64,000 nt of DNA from Flavobacterium oncorhynchi. GTDB lineage: Bacteria > Bacteroidota > Bacteroidia > Flavobacteriales > Flavobacteriaceae. The notes under the pieces were generated by a model, which did no database searches, was not told where the DNA came from, and saw only the letters and a program-made list of their open reading frames with translations. A program made the position numbers and the translations under genes. The stretch spans positions 152,819 to 216,818 of the forward strand of contig NZ_MUHA01000006.1 of assembly GCF_002217355.1 (NCBI RefSeq), read 5' to 3'. This document shows positions 35,725 to 45,670 of this stretch, piece after piece. The stretch's first letter is position 1. Every line of letters begins with the position of its first letter.

Positions 35725-37659
35725 TTAAAATCTTACTTTTTTTAGTTCCCACAATGTCTTGATAAAAGTATCAACATCTTGTGTGGTATTGTAAAAAGCC
35801 AATGAAGGGCGAACTGTTGTTTCAACTCCCATTCGTCGCAAAATAGGCTGTGCACAATGATGACCGGTTCGTACTGCAACACCTTCTTTATTCAAAGCCT
35901 GTCCAACTTGATCGTTGCTGTAACCTTGTAAATTAAAAGAGAGCACACTCGCTTTGTCTTTTGCAGTTCCAATCAATCGCACGCCCGGAATTTCTTTTAA
36001 AAGATTTGTTGCGTATTCCAGCAAATAATGCTCGTATTGTCCAATTGTATCGATACCTAATTTGGTAACATAATCGATTGCTGCGCCAAGACCAATAGCA
36101 TCTGCAATATTTCCTGTTCCAGCTTCAAAACGATTAGGAGCTTTGTGGTATTTTATTTCCTCAAAAGTTACATCCTGAATCATGTTTCCGCCAGATTGAT
36201 ACGGAGGCATTTCATTTAATAAATCTTCTTTACCATACAAAGCGCCAATTCCGGTTGGACCAAAAAGCTTATGTCCAGAAAACACCAGCCAATCTGGATT
36301 TAAATCCTGTACATCAACTTTCATATGCGAAACGGATTGTGCGCCGTCTATCAGAACTTTGGCACCAACAGCATGCGCCATTTCAGTAATTCTTTTAGCA
36401 GGAGTTACGGTACCAAGTGCATTTGAAACTTGTGTAAAAGCAACCAAACGTGTTTTTGAGTTGAGCAGTTTTGCATATTCATCCAGCAAAATCTGACCAT
36501 CATCATCAACAGGAATTACTCTAAGTTTTAAACCTTTTTTGTCTGCTAGTCGTTTCCACGGAACTATATTGGCGTGATGTTCTAAATTGCTTACGATAAT
36601 TTCATCGCCGGCACTTAAATTTTGATCGCCCCAAGTGCACGCTACTAAGTTTATTCCTTCTGTTGCGCCTCGCACAAAAACAATTTCGTTTACCGAAGAT
36701 GCATTCAAGAATGTTTTTACCTTTTCACGAGCTGCTTCATAAGCATCAGAAGCTCTAGCGGCTAACTCATGTGCTGCACGATGAATGTTTGAATTTTCGT
36801 GTTCATAGAAATAAGCAATACGCTCAATTACCGATTTTGGTTTTTGAGTAGTAGCTGCATTATCAAACCAAACTAATGGTTTTCCGTTTACTGTTTCGCT
36901 TAAAATTGGGAAATCTTTTTTGATCAAATTGGCATCAAAATGAGAAGTTGTAAAGCCGCTAATTTCTTTTGGTGTGAATGTGTTTCCAACAATTGCATTT
37001 GTATTTCTTTTATCAAAAGCAAATGGATTTTGATCTATAAAATAATACGAATTTGCAGCGTCATTTCCATTTAACGGAAAAGCTTCACGTTTCGTAAATT
37101 GTGTATCAACAAATGCTAAAGCAGCTTTTAACTCAATCTCAAAAGAAGAATTCTCTGTTTGAAATGGCAGATATTCATTGTTTAAGAGCAGTTGAGAAAA
37201 AACACTTTCCTCATTTAATTGCGGAGTGGCTGCGTTTTTTAAGTTAGTGTCATAAAAACCAGTGTGCGGATTGTTGAGGTTTAGATTATAATCTTCCTGA
37301 ACCCCCGATGTTGTAACGCCGCTTTTAGGATCAAATCCTGCTCCAGCATTAGGATATAATGCAGAAGCTCCTGAACCATAATTTGCAACTGTAGGTGAAG
37401 CTCCAAAACCACTAAATGCAGGCAAAGCCGAAGGTGTGTTTACTGCGCTTTGTGATGAAAGTGGAGGGTCACCGCTGCCTAAATTTCCAGTTTGCAAAAA
37501 CGTTTCTACAACTTTTGCGGCACGAGGATGTTCAGTACGATCTGGACTTAACGAGATTTCTTTAGGAAATTCGTTAGGCAGCGTCTTGAACAATTCGTTG
37601 GCTAAATGCTGTAAATCGTCAATGTTTGGCAAGCCGTTATCGTTAGTATTTGTACTCAT
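35725..37659 (-). CDS. Cysteine desulfurase with N-terminal encapsulin-cargo extension (family 2A)
   Basis: A 644-residue PLP enzyme that splits cysteine into alanine and persulfide sulfur. Residues about 245-644 are a complete SufS-type group II desulfurase: ATTQKP, EHHANIVPW, LIDGAQSVSHM, the PLP lysine in FSGHKLFGPTG and the persulfide Cys602 in RTGHHCAQP. Residues 1-240 are an extra Pro/Ser/Gly/Asn-rich, mostly disordered domain with short conserved-looking islands (LQHLANELFKTLP near 16-28, HPRAAKVVETFL near 44-55, FYDTNL, LNEESVFSQLL). In family 2A encapsulin systems such an extension loads the enzyme into the shell. The shell gene precedes it and overlaps by 17 bases. Described members are induced by sulfur starvation or store elemental sulfur. 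Confidence 0.95.
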   Translation of the reverse strand: MSTNTNDNGLPNIDDLQHLANELFKTLPNEFPKEISLSPDRTEHPRAAKVVETFLQTGNLGSGDPPLSSQSAVNTPSALPAFSGFGASPTVANYGSGASALYPNAGAGFDPKSGVTTSGVQEDYNLNLNNPHTGFYDTNLKNAATPQLNEESVFSQLLLNNEYLPFQTENSSFEIELKAALAFVDTQFTKREAFPLNGNDAANSYYFIDQNPFAFDKRNTNAIVGNTFTPKEISGFTTSHFDANLIKKDFPILSETVNGKPLVWFDNAATTQKPKSVIERIAYFYEHENSNIHRAAHELAARASDAYEAAREKVKTFLNASSVNEIVFVRGATEGINLVACTWGDQNLSAGDEIIVSNLEHHANIVPWKRLADKKGLKLRVIPVDDDGQILLDEYAKLLNSKTRLVAFTQVSNALGTVTPAKRITEMAHAVGAKVLIDGAQSVSHMKVDVQDLNPDWLVFSGHKLFGPTGIGALYGKEDLLNEMPPYQSGGNMIQDVTFEEIKYHKAPNRFEAGTGNIADAIGLGAAIDYVTKLGIDTIGQYEHYLLEYATNLLKEIPGVRLIGTAKDKASVLSFNLQGYSNDQVGQALNKEGVAVRTGHHCAQPILRRMGVETTVRPSLAFYNTTQDVDTFIKTLWELKKVRF

Positions 37660-38563
37660 GATATTTGCCTATTTCTACATCTTCTAAAACTGCAATTGCG
37701 TCATCTACTAAAATGGCTAATGAACAATAAAGAGAGACCAAATAAGAAGCAATTGCTTTTTCGTTTATTCCCATAAAACGAACTGATAATCCTGGAGACT
37801 GTTCGCCTTGCAGTCCCGGTTGAATAAGACCGATAACTCCTTGACGACTTTCGCCGGTACGCAACAAAATGATTTTTGATTTTCCGTTTTTAATTGGTAG
37901 TTTATCTGACGGAATCAGCGGAATACCTCTCCAAGTTAAAAATTGAGATCCAAATAAAGACGTAGTTGGCGGCGGTACACCGCGACGTGTACATTCGCGT
38001 CCAAAAGCAGCAATGGCTAACGGATGAAGCAAGAAAAATCCGGGTTCTTTCCAGACTTTCGTCAATAATTCGTCTAAATCGTCTGGAGTTGGTGCGCCAG
38101 TTCTGGTTTTTATTATTTGGGATGAAGCAACATTACTTAATAAACCATAATCTTTATTGTTGATTAATTCGCTTTCCTGACGTTCTTTAATCGTCTCGAT
38201 TGCCAGTCTAAGCTGCTCTGAAATTTGATTATAAGGCTTGCTGTACAAGTCAGAAACACGAGTATGTACTTCGACAATAGTTTGTACTGCAGCAAGATTA
38301 TATTCTCGAGGATTCTCGATATAATCAACAAAGGTATTTGGTAAAACCCTTTCGTCTCGTGCAGAACAGTCAACTTGTATATGATTGGCGTCTTTTACTT
38401 TGTTCAAACGAAAAACTCCTGATTCTACCGGTGTCCAATGTAAAAGATGCGTCAGCCAGCGTGGACTGATAGTTCCAATTTGAGGAACTGTACGTGTAGC
38501 AATTGCTAATTGTCTTGCAGCTACATCTCCTAATGCGGTCTGCTGTTGTTTTGATTCCGCCAT
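37643..38563 (-). CDS. Family 2A encapsulin shell protein (SrpI-like)
   Basis: A 306-residue HK97-fold shell protein. The sequence follows the SrpI pattern: TALGDVAARQLAIATRTVPQ near the start, SPRWLTHLLHWTPVESGVFRLNKV, then VDYIENPREYNL, a central TRTGAPTPDDLDELLTKVW, HPLAIAAFGRECTRRGVPPP, LIPSDKLPI, and RTGESRQGVIGLIQPG with LSVRFMGI at the end. It assembles (by family knowledge) into a 60-subunit nanocompartment. There is no phage gene near it, and the desulfurase cargo gene overlaps its 3' end, so this is a true encapsulin, not a prophage capsid. A serine acetyltransferase gene lies 181 bases upstream on the same strand. Confidence 0.95.
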   Translation of the reverse strand: MAESKQQQTALGDVAARQLAIATRTVPQIGTISPRWLTHLLHWTPVESGVFRLNKVKDANHIQVDCSARDERVLPNTFVDYIENPREYNLAAVQTIVEVHTRVSDLYSKPYNQISEQLRLAIETIKERQESELINNKDYGLLSNVASSQIIKTRTGAPTPDDLDELLTKVWKEPGFFLLHPLAIAAFGRECTRRGVPPPTTSLFGSQFLTWRGIPLIPSDKLPIKNGKSKIILLRTGESRQGVIGLIQPGLQGEQSPGLSVRFMGINEKAIASYLVSLYCSLAILVDDAIAVLEDVEIGKYHEYKY

Positions 38564-38744
38564 GATTTAAAGGTTTAAAAGGTTAATTGATTTTTGATTA
38601 AAAATGCTTACTATTAGATGTTTAGAAATATTTTTTAATTTGATATATAAATTTAGATTAAAAATAAAAGCACTCAAAATAAATTGGATTTAATTTATAG
38701 TAAAATTGTTTTTAAATTATTGATATACAGTGTTTATGAATCGT

Positions 38745-39557
38745 TTATTCACTAAATACGATCAAATTGTTGTCTTTTATTTTAATTTCATTTTTGTGAT
38801 ATACTATTGAATTTGACGGGACAGTATAAGTAAGCCAGACATTTCCGCCAATGATAGAATCGCTTCCTACAACCGTTTGTCCGCCCAAAATGGTGCTGTT
38901 CGAATATATAATAACATTGTTCTCAATAGTTGGATGTCTTTTAATAAAAGTGTCTTCTTTTTTTACACTCAAAGCACCCAGCGTAACACCTTGAAAAAGT
39001 TGTACATTATCGCCTATAATTGTAGTTTCTCCAATTACAATTCCAGTTCCGTGGTCAATTGCAAAATCATTTCCTATTTGTGCGCCCGGATGAATTTCTA
39101 TACTGGTTTTAATATGCGCATATTCTGAAATAGTTCTCGCTAAAAGTTTTAAATCCTGTTTCCATAATTGATGTGAAAATCGGTATATCGCAATAGCAAA
39201 AAAGCCGGGATAAGAATACAATACTTCTTCGAGCGATTTTGCAGCAGGATCTTTTGTAAAAATGCTTAAAGCATCGTTTATCGTTTTTTTATGCAAATGA
39301 GGTATGGCATTAAAAAAAGTCAGCGTCTGCTCTTTATCAGGATCGTTTCTTTGCGAAAAATCTTGAACCAATTCATCAAAACGCTTTTTCAGCTGATTGA
39401 ATTTGTATTTAATTGTAGCTTCAGATTCGTATGATTTCGATGTATTTGAAAACAAAATGACAAATAAGTCATCAATAAACAGATGTATTAATTTCTTCTC
39501 TGGAAGTATTAGTAATTCCTGATGCTGTTTTGCTATTTCTTGATAAAATGAATTCAT
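38745..39557 (-). CDS. cysE: Serine O-acetyltransferase (CysE/EpsC type)
   Basis: A 270-residue enzyme that makes O-acetylserine from serine and acetyl-CoA, the carbon acceptor for cysteine synthesis. The N-terminal ~130 residues are helical; from about 155 the left-handed beta-helix begins with [41 protein letters not shown] and the His-Pro-containing RHPTIENNV. The catalytic His of IDHGTG and the loop of hexapeptide repeats are intact. Shortened EpsC-like versions with a long helical N-terminus occur next to family 2A encapsulin genes, as here. It lies between the permease (73 bases upstream) and the shell gene. Confidence 0.9.
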   Translation of the reverse strand: MNSFYQEIAKQHQELLILPEKKLIHLFIDDLFVILFSNTSKSYESEATIKYKFNQLKKRFDELVQDFSQRNDPDKEQTLTFFNAIPHLHKKTINDALSIFTKDPAAKSLEEVLYSYPGFFAIAIYRFSHQLWKQDLKLLARTISEYAHIKTSIEIHPGAQIGNDFAIDHGTGIVIGETTIIGDNVQLFQGVTLGALSVKKEDTFIKRHPTIENNVIIYSNSTILGGQTVVGSDSIIGGNVWLTYTVPSNSIVYHKNEIKIKDNNLIVFSE

Positions 39558-39630
39558 AATAAAGTGTTTTTTGGTTAGTAACTAACATTTACGAGAAATC
39601 AACTAATCTGAATTTGTACTTTTAAATAGG

Positions 39631-41064
39631 CTAAATGTCTGAGCTTTTAGGTGTCGAAAATTTCTCTCTTATATAATAAACAGGTATTCCAATTCCTGCA
39701 ATGATCAATCCAGGCCAAGTGTAAGTAGGTTTGTAAATGATTAATAAAATGCAAAAAGCTGATCCTAAAAGAATATAAATGGCGGGCAAAAACGGATATC
39801 CAAAAGCTTTATAAGGACGTTCGTGTTTAGGTTTGTTAATACGCAGCACAAAAATTCCAGCAATAGTGATAACGTAAAACAAAACCACAACAAAAGAAAT
39901 CATGTCTAGCAAGTTGCCGTAACGTCCGCTTAAACTCAAAATTACGGCCATAAAAAACTGTATCCAAAGTGCATTTGCAGGAACTGAATGTTTGTTTAAT
40001 ATCGCCGTTTTTTTGAAGAACAAACCGTCTTTTGCCATACTTTGATAAACTCTTGCGCCCGATAGAATCATTCCGTTAGCACAACCAAACGAAGCAATTA
40101 AAATCATTAAGGCAATAATCGAAGTTCCGCTTGAACCAAAAATAGCCTGCGCAGCCGCAATTCCAACGCGGTCTTTTTCTGGTGTTCCAATAGCTTCAAC
40201 AGGTAAAACAGCGGTAAACATTACATTTAATGAAACATAAATTAGGGTTACAACTGCAGTTCCTAGAAGTAAACTCAAACCAATATTGCGTTTTGGATTT
40301 TTTATTTCGTCTGATACAAAAGTTACATTGTTCCATGCGTCGTAACTAATTACCGTTCCTACTAATGCCGAAGCTATAGCGCCCCAAAAAGCGGGTGTAT
40401 TTGTATATTGTAAAAAAGTGCCATCGGGATTTAGCTTTTGAAGATGAAATGGATTCGTCCAGTTTGCCTGCCAGATTTCGGGTTTAAAAAATATAAATCC
40501 GAAAATAATCAATGCTAATAAGCTGATTAACTTAGTTCCTGTAAAAAACTTCTGAATGAGCTTTCCTAGTTTTACACCTTTGGTATTTATATAAGTTAAA
40601 ATAAATAGCAAGACAATAGAGGAGAGCTGTGCCGGAGAAACTGTAAACGATTCTCCAATTCTAAAAGCAATCAAATCTTCACTAAAAAACGGAAAAAAGT
40701 AAGCCAGAAATTTAAAGAACGAAACACAAACTGCAGCAATTGTTCCTGTTTGAATAACAGTAAATAAACTCCAGCCGTAAACAAAAGCAACAAGCGGATT
40801 GTAAGCTTCTTTTAAATAAACATATTGACCTCCAGATTTAGGAAACATACCGCTCAACTCACCATAACTTACGGCAGCGATCAAAGTCATGAAACCGCCA
40901 ATGAGCCAAACCAAAATAAGCCATCCTGCCGATCCCACGTTTCGGGTAACATCAGCACTCACAATAAAAATTCCAGAACCAATCATTCCGCTGGCAACCA
41001 ATAAGGCTGCATCGGCAAGACCGAGTTCTCTTTTGTATTCTTGTTTTTTTTCTATTTCAGACAT
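39631..41064 (-). CDS. APC-family amino acid permease
   Basis: A 477-residue inner-membrane transporter with about 12 helices. Helix 1 carries the unwound motif GMIGSGIFIV of the APC superfamily, and LSGMFPKSGGQYVYLKEAYNP in helix 3 is typical of the LAT-like branch. It is embedded between the SsuD-like oxygenase (20 bases upstream) and serine acetyltransferase genes, which suggests uptake or release of a sulfur-containing or precursor amino acid such as cysteine, methionine or serine; this is inference from context only. Confidence 0.88.
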   Translation of the reverse strand: MSEIEKKQEYKRELGLADAALLVASGMIGSGIFIVSADVTRNVGSAGWLILVWLIGGFMTLIAAVSYGELSGMFPKSGGQYVYLKEAYNPLVAFVYGWSLFTVIQTGTIAAVCVSFFKFLAYFFPFFSEDLIAFRIGESFTVSPAQLSSIVLLFILTYINTKGVKLGKLIQKFFTGTKLISLLALIIFGFIFFKPEIWQANWTNPFHLQKLNPDGTFLQYTNTPAFWGAIASALVGTVISYDAWNNVTFVSDEIKNPKRNIGLSLLLGTAVVTLIYVSLNVMFTAVLPVEAIGTPEKDRVGIAAAQAIFGSSGTSIIALMILIASFGCANGMILSGARVYQSMAKDGLFFKKTAILNKHSVPANALWIQFFMAVILSLSGRYGNLLDMISFVVVLFYVITIAGIFVLRINKPKHERPYKAFGYPFLPAIYILLGSAFCILLIIYKPTYTWPGLIIAGIGIPVYYIREKFSTPKSSDI

Positions 41065-41084
41065 TCTAAATTTTATTTTTATAA

Positions 41085-42251
41085 CTAAACCAATTCAGCA
41101 TTGGTTAAAGGTGTTGTAGGTGTTTCTTGCGGAATTCTTCCTTGCAAATGTGGTAAAGAGGCATTTGGTAAACGCGGCAGAACCAGCTTTGCAAAATAAT
41201 TGGCTTCTTCAATCAAAGGAAATCCTGAGAAAATAAAAGAACGAAAGCCCATATCCATGTAGCGATTTAGTTTCTCTATAATTTGATCAGCACTTCCTAC
41301 TAAACCGCTTCCGCAGCCAGAAAAAACTTTACCAATATCTGTCCATAAAATATCCTCGACATAACCATCGTCATCTGCAGTTTCTCTTAATTCGTCTTGC
41401 TTTAAAACACCTAATGAACGTGAATCTTCACCGCGGCTTCTAATTTCTAAACCTCGCTTTTCGTCAAACTTTGAAATCAGCTTTTTGGCGTAAGCTCTTG
41501 CTTCTTCTTGTGTTTCGCGAACAATTACATGTATTCTTAATCCAAAATCAATAGTTCTTCCTTCGGCAGCAGCGCGTTCGCTCATTTCTTTAAGAGTGGC
41601 ATACATCGATTCTTCAGATTCCGGCCAAGTCAAAAATACATCACAATGTTTGGCACAAACAGCTCTGGAACCGGGTGAAGTTCCTCCGAAATACAATAAC
41701 GGACCACCATTTTGCTGATATGATTTTACAGGATCAGAAGGTAGATCAAACTGATAAATTTCGCCTTTGTGCGAGATTCGGTCTTGCGTCCAGCCTTGCT
41801 GTAAAATCTGAATTACTTCAGAACATCTTTGGTATCTTACATTCGGATCTTCACGTGTTCCGGGTAAATCGGAATTAATGATATTCAAAATCAGTCTTCC
41901 TTTCAGCATATGATCCAGCGAAGAAATGGCGCGCGCTAACATGGGCGGATGTACTTCGCCGGTACGAATTGCGAGCAAAAATGTAATCTTGTTGGTTTCG
42001 GGTGCAACACTTGCCGCAAAAGCCAATCCGTCTTGACCGACAGTATAAGCAGATGGATATAAAATATTGCTGAAACCTAATTTTTCTGCTTCCAGCGTAA
42101 TGTCGCGGCAATGCTCGTAGCTGCTTCGGCGATCATTGTCTAGAACGCCTAAATATGCTGTATCACCGCCAATAATATCATTAAACCAAGAGATCTCTGC
42201 GACTCTTTCTGGTGTTCTAATGGCGACAGTTTCAATTTTTTCCTCAATCAT
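41085..42251 (-). CDS. LLM-class flavin monooxygenase, SsuD-like alkanesulfonate monooxygenase
   Basis: A 388-residue luciferase-like monooxygenase. SsuD-type features are SYEHCRDITLEAEKLGFSNIL, GRLILNIINSDLPGTREDPN, GPLLYFGGTSPGSRAVCAKHCDVFLTWPE, IHVIVRETQEEA and a C-terminal GLVGSADQIIEKLNRYMDMGF. Such enzymes use FMNH2 and O2 to split C-S bonds of sulfonates, releasing sulfite. No ssuE-type flavin reductase or ssuABC transporter is in the window, so reduced flavin must come from elsewhere. It begins eight bases inside a short ORF and is followed 20 bases later by the permease. Confidence 0.88.
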   Translation of the reverse strand: MIEEKIETVAIRTPERVAEISWFNDIIGGDTAYLGVLDNDRRSSYEHCRDITLEAEKLGFSNILYPSAYTVGQDGLAFAASVAPETNKITFLLAIRTGEVHPPMLARAISSLDHMLKGRLILNIINSDLPGTREDPNVRYQRCSEVIQILQQGWTQDRISHKGEIYQFDLPSDPVKSYQQNGGPLLYFGGTSPGSRAVCAKHCDVFLTWPESEESMYATLKEMSERAAAEGRTIDFGLRIHVIVRETQEEARAYAKKLISKFDEKRGLEIRSRGEDSRSLGVLKQDELRETADDDGYVEDILWTDIGKVFSGCGSGLVGSADQIIEKLNRYMDMGFRSFIFSGFPLIEEANYFAKLVLPRLPNASLPHLQGRIPQETPTTPLTNAELV

Positions 42252-42405
42252 TTTTTTTCTTCTTTTTTAAGCTCTTTTTTATTTTTGTATTCTTTTTATC
42301 ATGTGAGTTTACTGTATCAGTTTCACTAAACCAGAAAAATTCAGAAGACTTTTTTGGTGCTCTCATTGATACAGCTGGTGCAGGATTAATGTTGATCTGA
42401 TTCAT
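42244..42405 (-). CDS. Small lysine-rich ORF overlapping the SsuD-like gene start
   Basis: A 53-residue reading frame beginning MNQININPAPAVSM at an ATG preceded by an A-run, a favourable start context in this group. It has a central SEFFWFSETDT segment and a highly basic Lys-rich tail. Its stop overlaps the ATG of the SsuD-like gene by eight bases, the arrangement of translational coupling. It begins 20 bases after the amidohydrolase stop. No family is recognised and no hydrophobic helix is present. It could be a genuine small protein or only a coupling leader. Confidence 0.4.
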   Translation of the reverse strand: MNQININPAPAVSMRAPKKSSEFFWFSETDTVNSHDKKNTKIKKSLKKKKKND

Positions 42406-42424
42406 TTTTTTTAGATTTAAAGGG

Positions 42425-44125
42425 TTATTTTTTATAAACTGTTTTTCCTTCTTTAATCGTTTCCAAAACAATTATGTCTTTTATTTTAAAAGGCTCAACT
42501 TTAGTTAAATCATCAGAAAGAACTACTAGATCGGCTAGTTTTCCAGTTTCTATAGAACCTTTGCTGTTTTCTTCAAAATATTGATATGCTCCGTTTATAG
42601 TAATGGCGCGTAAACCTTCGATAGGAGTAAGGCGTTCGTCAGGACCAATAACTTGTCCAGAACGTGATTTTCTTTCTACAGAAGTCCACAGCAAAAACAA
42701 TTGGTTTAGCGGTGTAACAGGATAATCAGTATGGTTTGTTGCAACAACTCCTTTTTTAATGGCTGTTTTTAAAGGGCTCAAGAAGTTTGCTCTTTCTGGA
42801 CCTAAGTTGCGAACGTGTACGTCTCCCCAAAAAAAGGCGTGATTACTAAATAAAGCGGCAATTATACCCAGTTTTTTGTAGCTGTCTAATTGATCTGGTC
42901 GTACAAATTGTGAGTGAATAGTTACGGGCCTGCGATCATTACTGTTTGTATTTAGAGATTTATTAGCATTTTCGATTGCTTTTAAATACATGTCTATGGT
43001 TGCATCTCCGTTGCAATGCACAAACGGACGAACATTGTTTTGAAAAGCTTTAATTACAAGGTCATTAAATTGATCTTGTGTAATGTTTGGGAAACCTGTA
43101 CATTGATCATGATTACAACCTGGTACTTCTACTAAATAGGATTTGCTGAAAAAAGCTGTTTTGCCTTGTGGAGAACCATCGGCAATCATTTTTGTTCCTG
43201 CTAGTTTTAAGTGGTTTTTTAGTACACCAAATTTAAACTCAGGATTTTCTAGTACTTTTTCTAAAGTTGGATAACCGGGTAAAGCTTCAATATCAATAAA
43301 TAAAGCATTTTTTTCGGCTGCTTTATGCAATAATTGCAGTGACTCATAACTTGTATATCCATCCTGAGCTGTGGTAATACCATTGCTTGCATAAAACAAT
43401 TGCTGTTCATTTAAACTTTTTATCTGTTCCTCTAAAGATGGTGCTGGTTTTGCAGGTCTTTTTAATAATCGGCTGGCATTTTCTTGTAATAAACCTGTAG
43501 GTTCGTTTGTGCCTTTTTTTCTTTCGATAGCACCTCCGGCAGGGTTTGGAGTACTTGCATCAATTCCTGAAATTTTTAAAGCATAAGAATTTGAAACAGA
43601 CATATGCCCATTGATGTTCGTAATCGTTACGGGATTATTAGGAAATGCGGCATCAAGATCTTCTTTATTAGGATGTCTTTTTTCTTCTAATTGATCTTGA
43701 TCGTATCCGTAAGCATCAATCCATTCGCCTGGAGCGATATTTTTTTGCTTCTGGAAATCCTGAATTCGACTTACCAAATCGGCAATGTTTTTAACTGAGC
43801 CCATTGGCGGCGAACCTACATTTACGGTAGTCGATCTTGATAATCCCATAAAATGACTGTGTCCGTCAATAAATCCTGGAACTACAGTTTTGCCTTTTAA
43901 GTCAACAACAATTGTTTTTTTGTCTTTCAGTTTTTCTATTGCGCTATTGCTGCCAACTGCTAGAATTTTCCCATTACTTACTGCAACGGCTTGTGCTGTG
44001 CTGTTTTTGGCATCAACAGTAATTATATTTCCATTGATAAAAACCTTATCAGCGGTATTTTTTTGTTGAGCGGTAATAATCGTCGAAGCGAAGATTACAG
44101 CCAGATATTTAAAATTATTTTTCAT
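42425..44125 (-). CDS. Exported amidohydrolase (YtcJ-like)
   Basis: A 566-residue protein with a signal peptide (MKNNFKYLAVIFASTIITAQ) and a PF07969-type amidohydrolase domain. Metal ligands are visible as GFIDGHSHFMG (HxH), the His of FVHCNGDATID, the His in VTIHSQFVRPDQL and the Asp of TNHTDYPV. The YtcJ-like group includes exported deacylases/deformylases with mostly unknown substrates. It lies 38 bases after susD and 20 bases before the small ORF, within sulfur operon A. A role in releasing an amine or acyl group from the imported sulfur compound would fit, but cannot be shown. Confidence 0.85.
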   Translation of the reverse strand: MKNNFKYLAVIFASTIITAQQKNTADKVFINGNIITVDAKNSTAQAVAVSNGKILAVGSNSAIEKLKDKKTIVVDLKGKTVVPGFIDGHSHFMGLSRSTTVNVGSPPMGSVKNIADLVSRIQDFQKQKNIAPGEWIDAYGYDQDQLEEKRHPNKEDLDAAFPNNPVTITNINGHMSVSNSYALKISGIDASTPNPAGGAIERKKGTNEPTGLLQENASRLLKRPAKPAPSLEEQIKSLNEQQLFYASNGITTAQDGYTSYESLQLLHKAAEKNALFIDIEALPGYPTLEKVLENPEFKFGVLKNHLKLAGTKMIADGSPQGKTAFFSKSYLVEVPGCNHDQCTGFPNITQDQFNDLVIKAFQNNVRPFVHCNGDATIDMYLKAIENANKSLNTNSNDRRPVTIHSQFVRPDQLDSYKKLGIIAALFSNHAFFWGDVHVRNLGPERANFLSPLKTAIKKGVVATNHTDYPVTPLNQLFLLWTSVERKSRSGQVIGPDERLTPIEGLRAITINGAYQYFEENSKGSIETGKLADLVVLSDDLTKVEPFKIKDIIVLETIKEGKTVYKK

Positions 44126-44163
44126 TTCGTTATTTTTTTATTGATATTTTCTAAAGTGTTTTT

Positions 44164-45636
44164 TTATCTCGGAGCCAGTTTGTTATAAGCCAATTCGTTA
44201 CTAGGAATTGCCCAAACATAATTACCTGCTGTTGGCAGCACTTCTGGCGCTACGCCTGCATTTCCTGTTTTTCCCGGAAGAGTCTGCACACGTCGCAATA
44301 AGTCTGGTGTACGGAATCCTTCACCAACTAATTCTATTCTTCTTTCTGTTAAAATAGTGGTAATTAATTCGTCTTTTGTTGTAACACCGGTTGTAAAAAC
44401 ATAAGCAGCATCAGAACGATTTCGTACAGCGGATAATAAAGTTCTAGCCAAAGGAAGATTGTTATTCTGCGCCGCGGCTTCAGCATAGTTTAATATGATT
44501 TCGGCATATCTAATAACAGGTACAAAATCAGTAAAAGGAGCGCTGTTTTTCTTGAATTTGTTTAGTAGTTTCTGACCAGTTGAATTGGTAATTACTAAAG
44601 CTTTTCTAGCATCTGTTGAGGTTGGCGAAGCAAAAACATCATTTGCAATAATTCCACCGGTATTAAAATAGAGAACCGGAGTTAAATAATTTGGTCCAAG
44701 AGCACTTTGTAAACCCGGCGCTTCTGCGGCTGTTGTAAACGGAATGGTAAATATCGCTTCGCTGCCTACATAAAGACCTCCAAAAACGGTCGCAATATTG
44801 GGTTCCAAACGATGCGTTAAACTTCCTGAAACATATTGAAAGGGTGCCGATTGGGGTACAATTTTACTTGCTTCTGAAACTACTTTTGCATAATCGCCTT
44901 TGCTTAAATAGGCTCTTGTTTTTAAGGCAATCGCTGTGGCTTTATGTGCTCTCGAAGCATTAAGAATTGCGGTTGAATAACTTTCTGGCAAATCGGCTTC
45001 GGCTTCGTCAAGATCTTTTAGTATTTGAGTGTAAATATCGGCAACAGAACTAAAAGCGAAGTCATTAAGTCCTCCAGATGTGTTTCCTTTTAAACGAAGC
45101 GGAAGCGCTGGCGCAGCACTATTTTGAGCATAAGGTTTTGCATAAGTCTGTACTAAACTCAAGTACGAAATGGCTCTGATAAACTTGGCTTCGGCAATAT
45201 AATTTTTGCGTAAATCGTCGGCAACAACAGTTGTGTTTGCTAAATTATCGATTAGAATATTCGAGAAATTTATCGCTGTATAAGCAACGCTCCAAACAGA
45301 GTTTACAAAATCTCCCGATGAGGTTATAGACTGATTCCAAACATTGGCACCAGTTGAGTTGTTTCCGTCATTTTGGCTAAATTCATTTCCTCGCTGCTCA
45401 TTAAAAATAATGAATCGGCCGCCGTACAATGACGGATTACTGAATTGTGCATAAAGTCCATTTACTTGTGCTAAAATCTTGGCTGGTGTACTAAAAGCGG
45501 TCTCGGTAGAAATGCTTGTTTCCGGCACCGTATCTAAAGAATCATCACTGCATCCTGCCAATAATAGGGCAATAAATGGAGTAATAATAAAGGCTTTTGT
45601 GATGCTTTTTCTATAATTTTTATAATTGAAATTCAT
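44164..45636 (-). CDS. SusD/RagB-family lipoprotein of sulfur operon A
   Basis: A 490-residue surface lipoprotein with lipobox LLAGC and Cys29, after an unusually long Lys-rich N-terminus. Family features include YIAEAKFIRAISYLSLVQTYA and the C-terminal ILTERRIELVGEGFRTPDLLRR. It partners with the SusC encoded 34 bases upstream. Its ligand is probably a sulfated or sulfonated compound, judged from the operon, which encodes an SsuD-like oxygenase and cysteine-metabolism genes. Confidence 0.92.
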   Translation of the reverse strand: MNFNYKNYRKSITKAFIITPFIALLLAGCSDDSLDTVPETSISTETAFSTPAKILAQVNGLYAQFSNPSLYGGRFIIFNEQRGNEFSQNDGNNSTGANVWNQSITSSGDFVNSVWSVAYTAINFSNILIDNLANTTVVADDLRKNYIAEAKFIRAISYLSLVQTYAKPYAQNSAAPALPLRLKGNTSGGLNDFAFSSVADIYTQILKDLDEAEADLPESYSTAILNASRAHKATAIALKTRAYLSKGDYAKVVSEASKIVPQSAPFQYVSGSLTHRLEPNIATVFGGLYVGSEAIFTIPFTTAAEAPGLQSALGPNYLTPVLYFNTGGIIANDVFASPTSTDARKALVITNSTGQKLLNKFKKNSAPFTDFVPVIRYAEIILNYAEAAAQNNNLPLARTLLSAVRNRSDAAYVFTTGVTTKDELITTILTERRIELVGEGFRTPDLLRRVQTLPGKTGNAGVAPEVLPTAGNYVWAIPSNELAYNKLAPR

Positions 45637-45670
45637 GATGTTTTTATTTAATGGTATAATTAATTAGTGC

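Noticed and set aside
37643..38563. Phage HK97 capsid or prophage remnant
   Set aside because: No phage genes around it, and it overlaps a desulfurase gene with cargo extension and follows serine acetyltransferase, the known encapsulin context.
42244..42471. 75-residue version of the small ORF before the SsuD-like gene
   Set aside because: It would overlap the amidohydrolase end in another frame; the ATG at 42405 has a better A-rich context.
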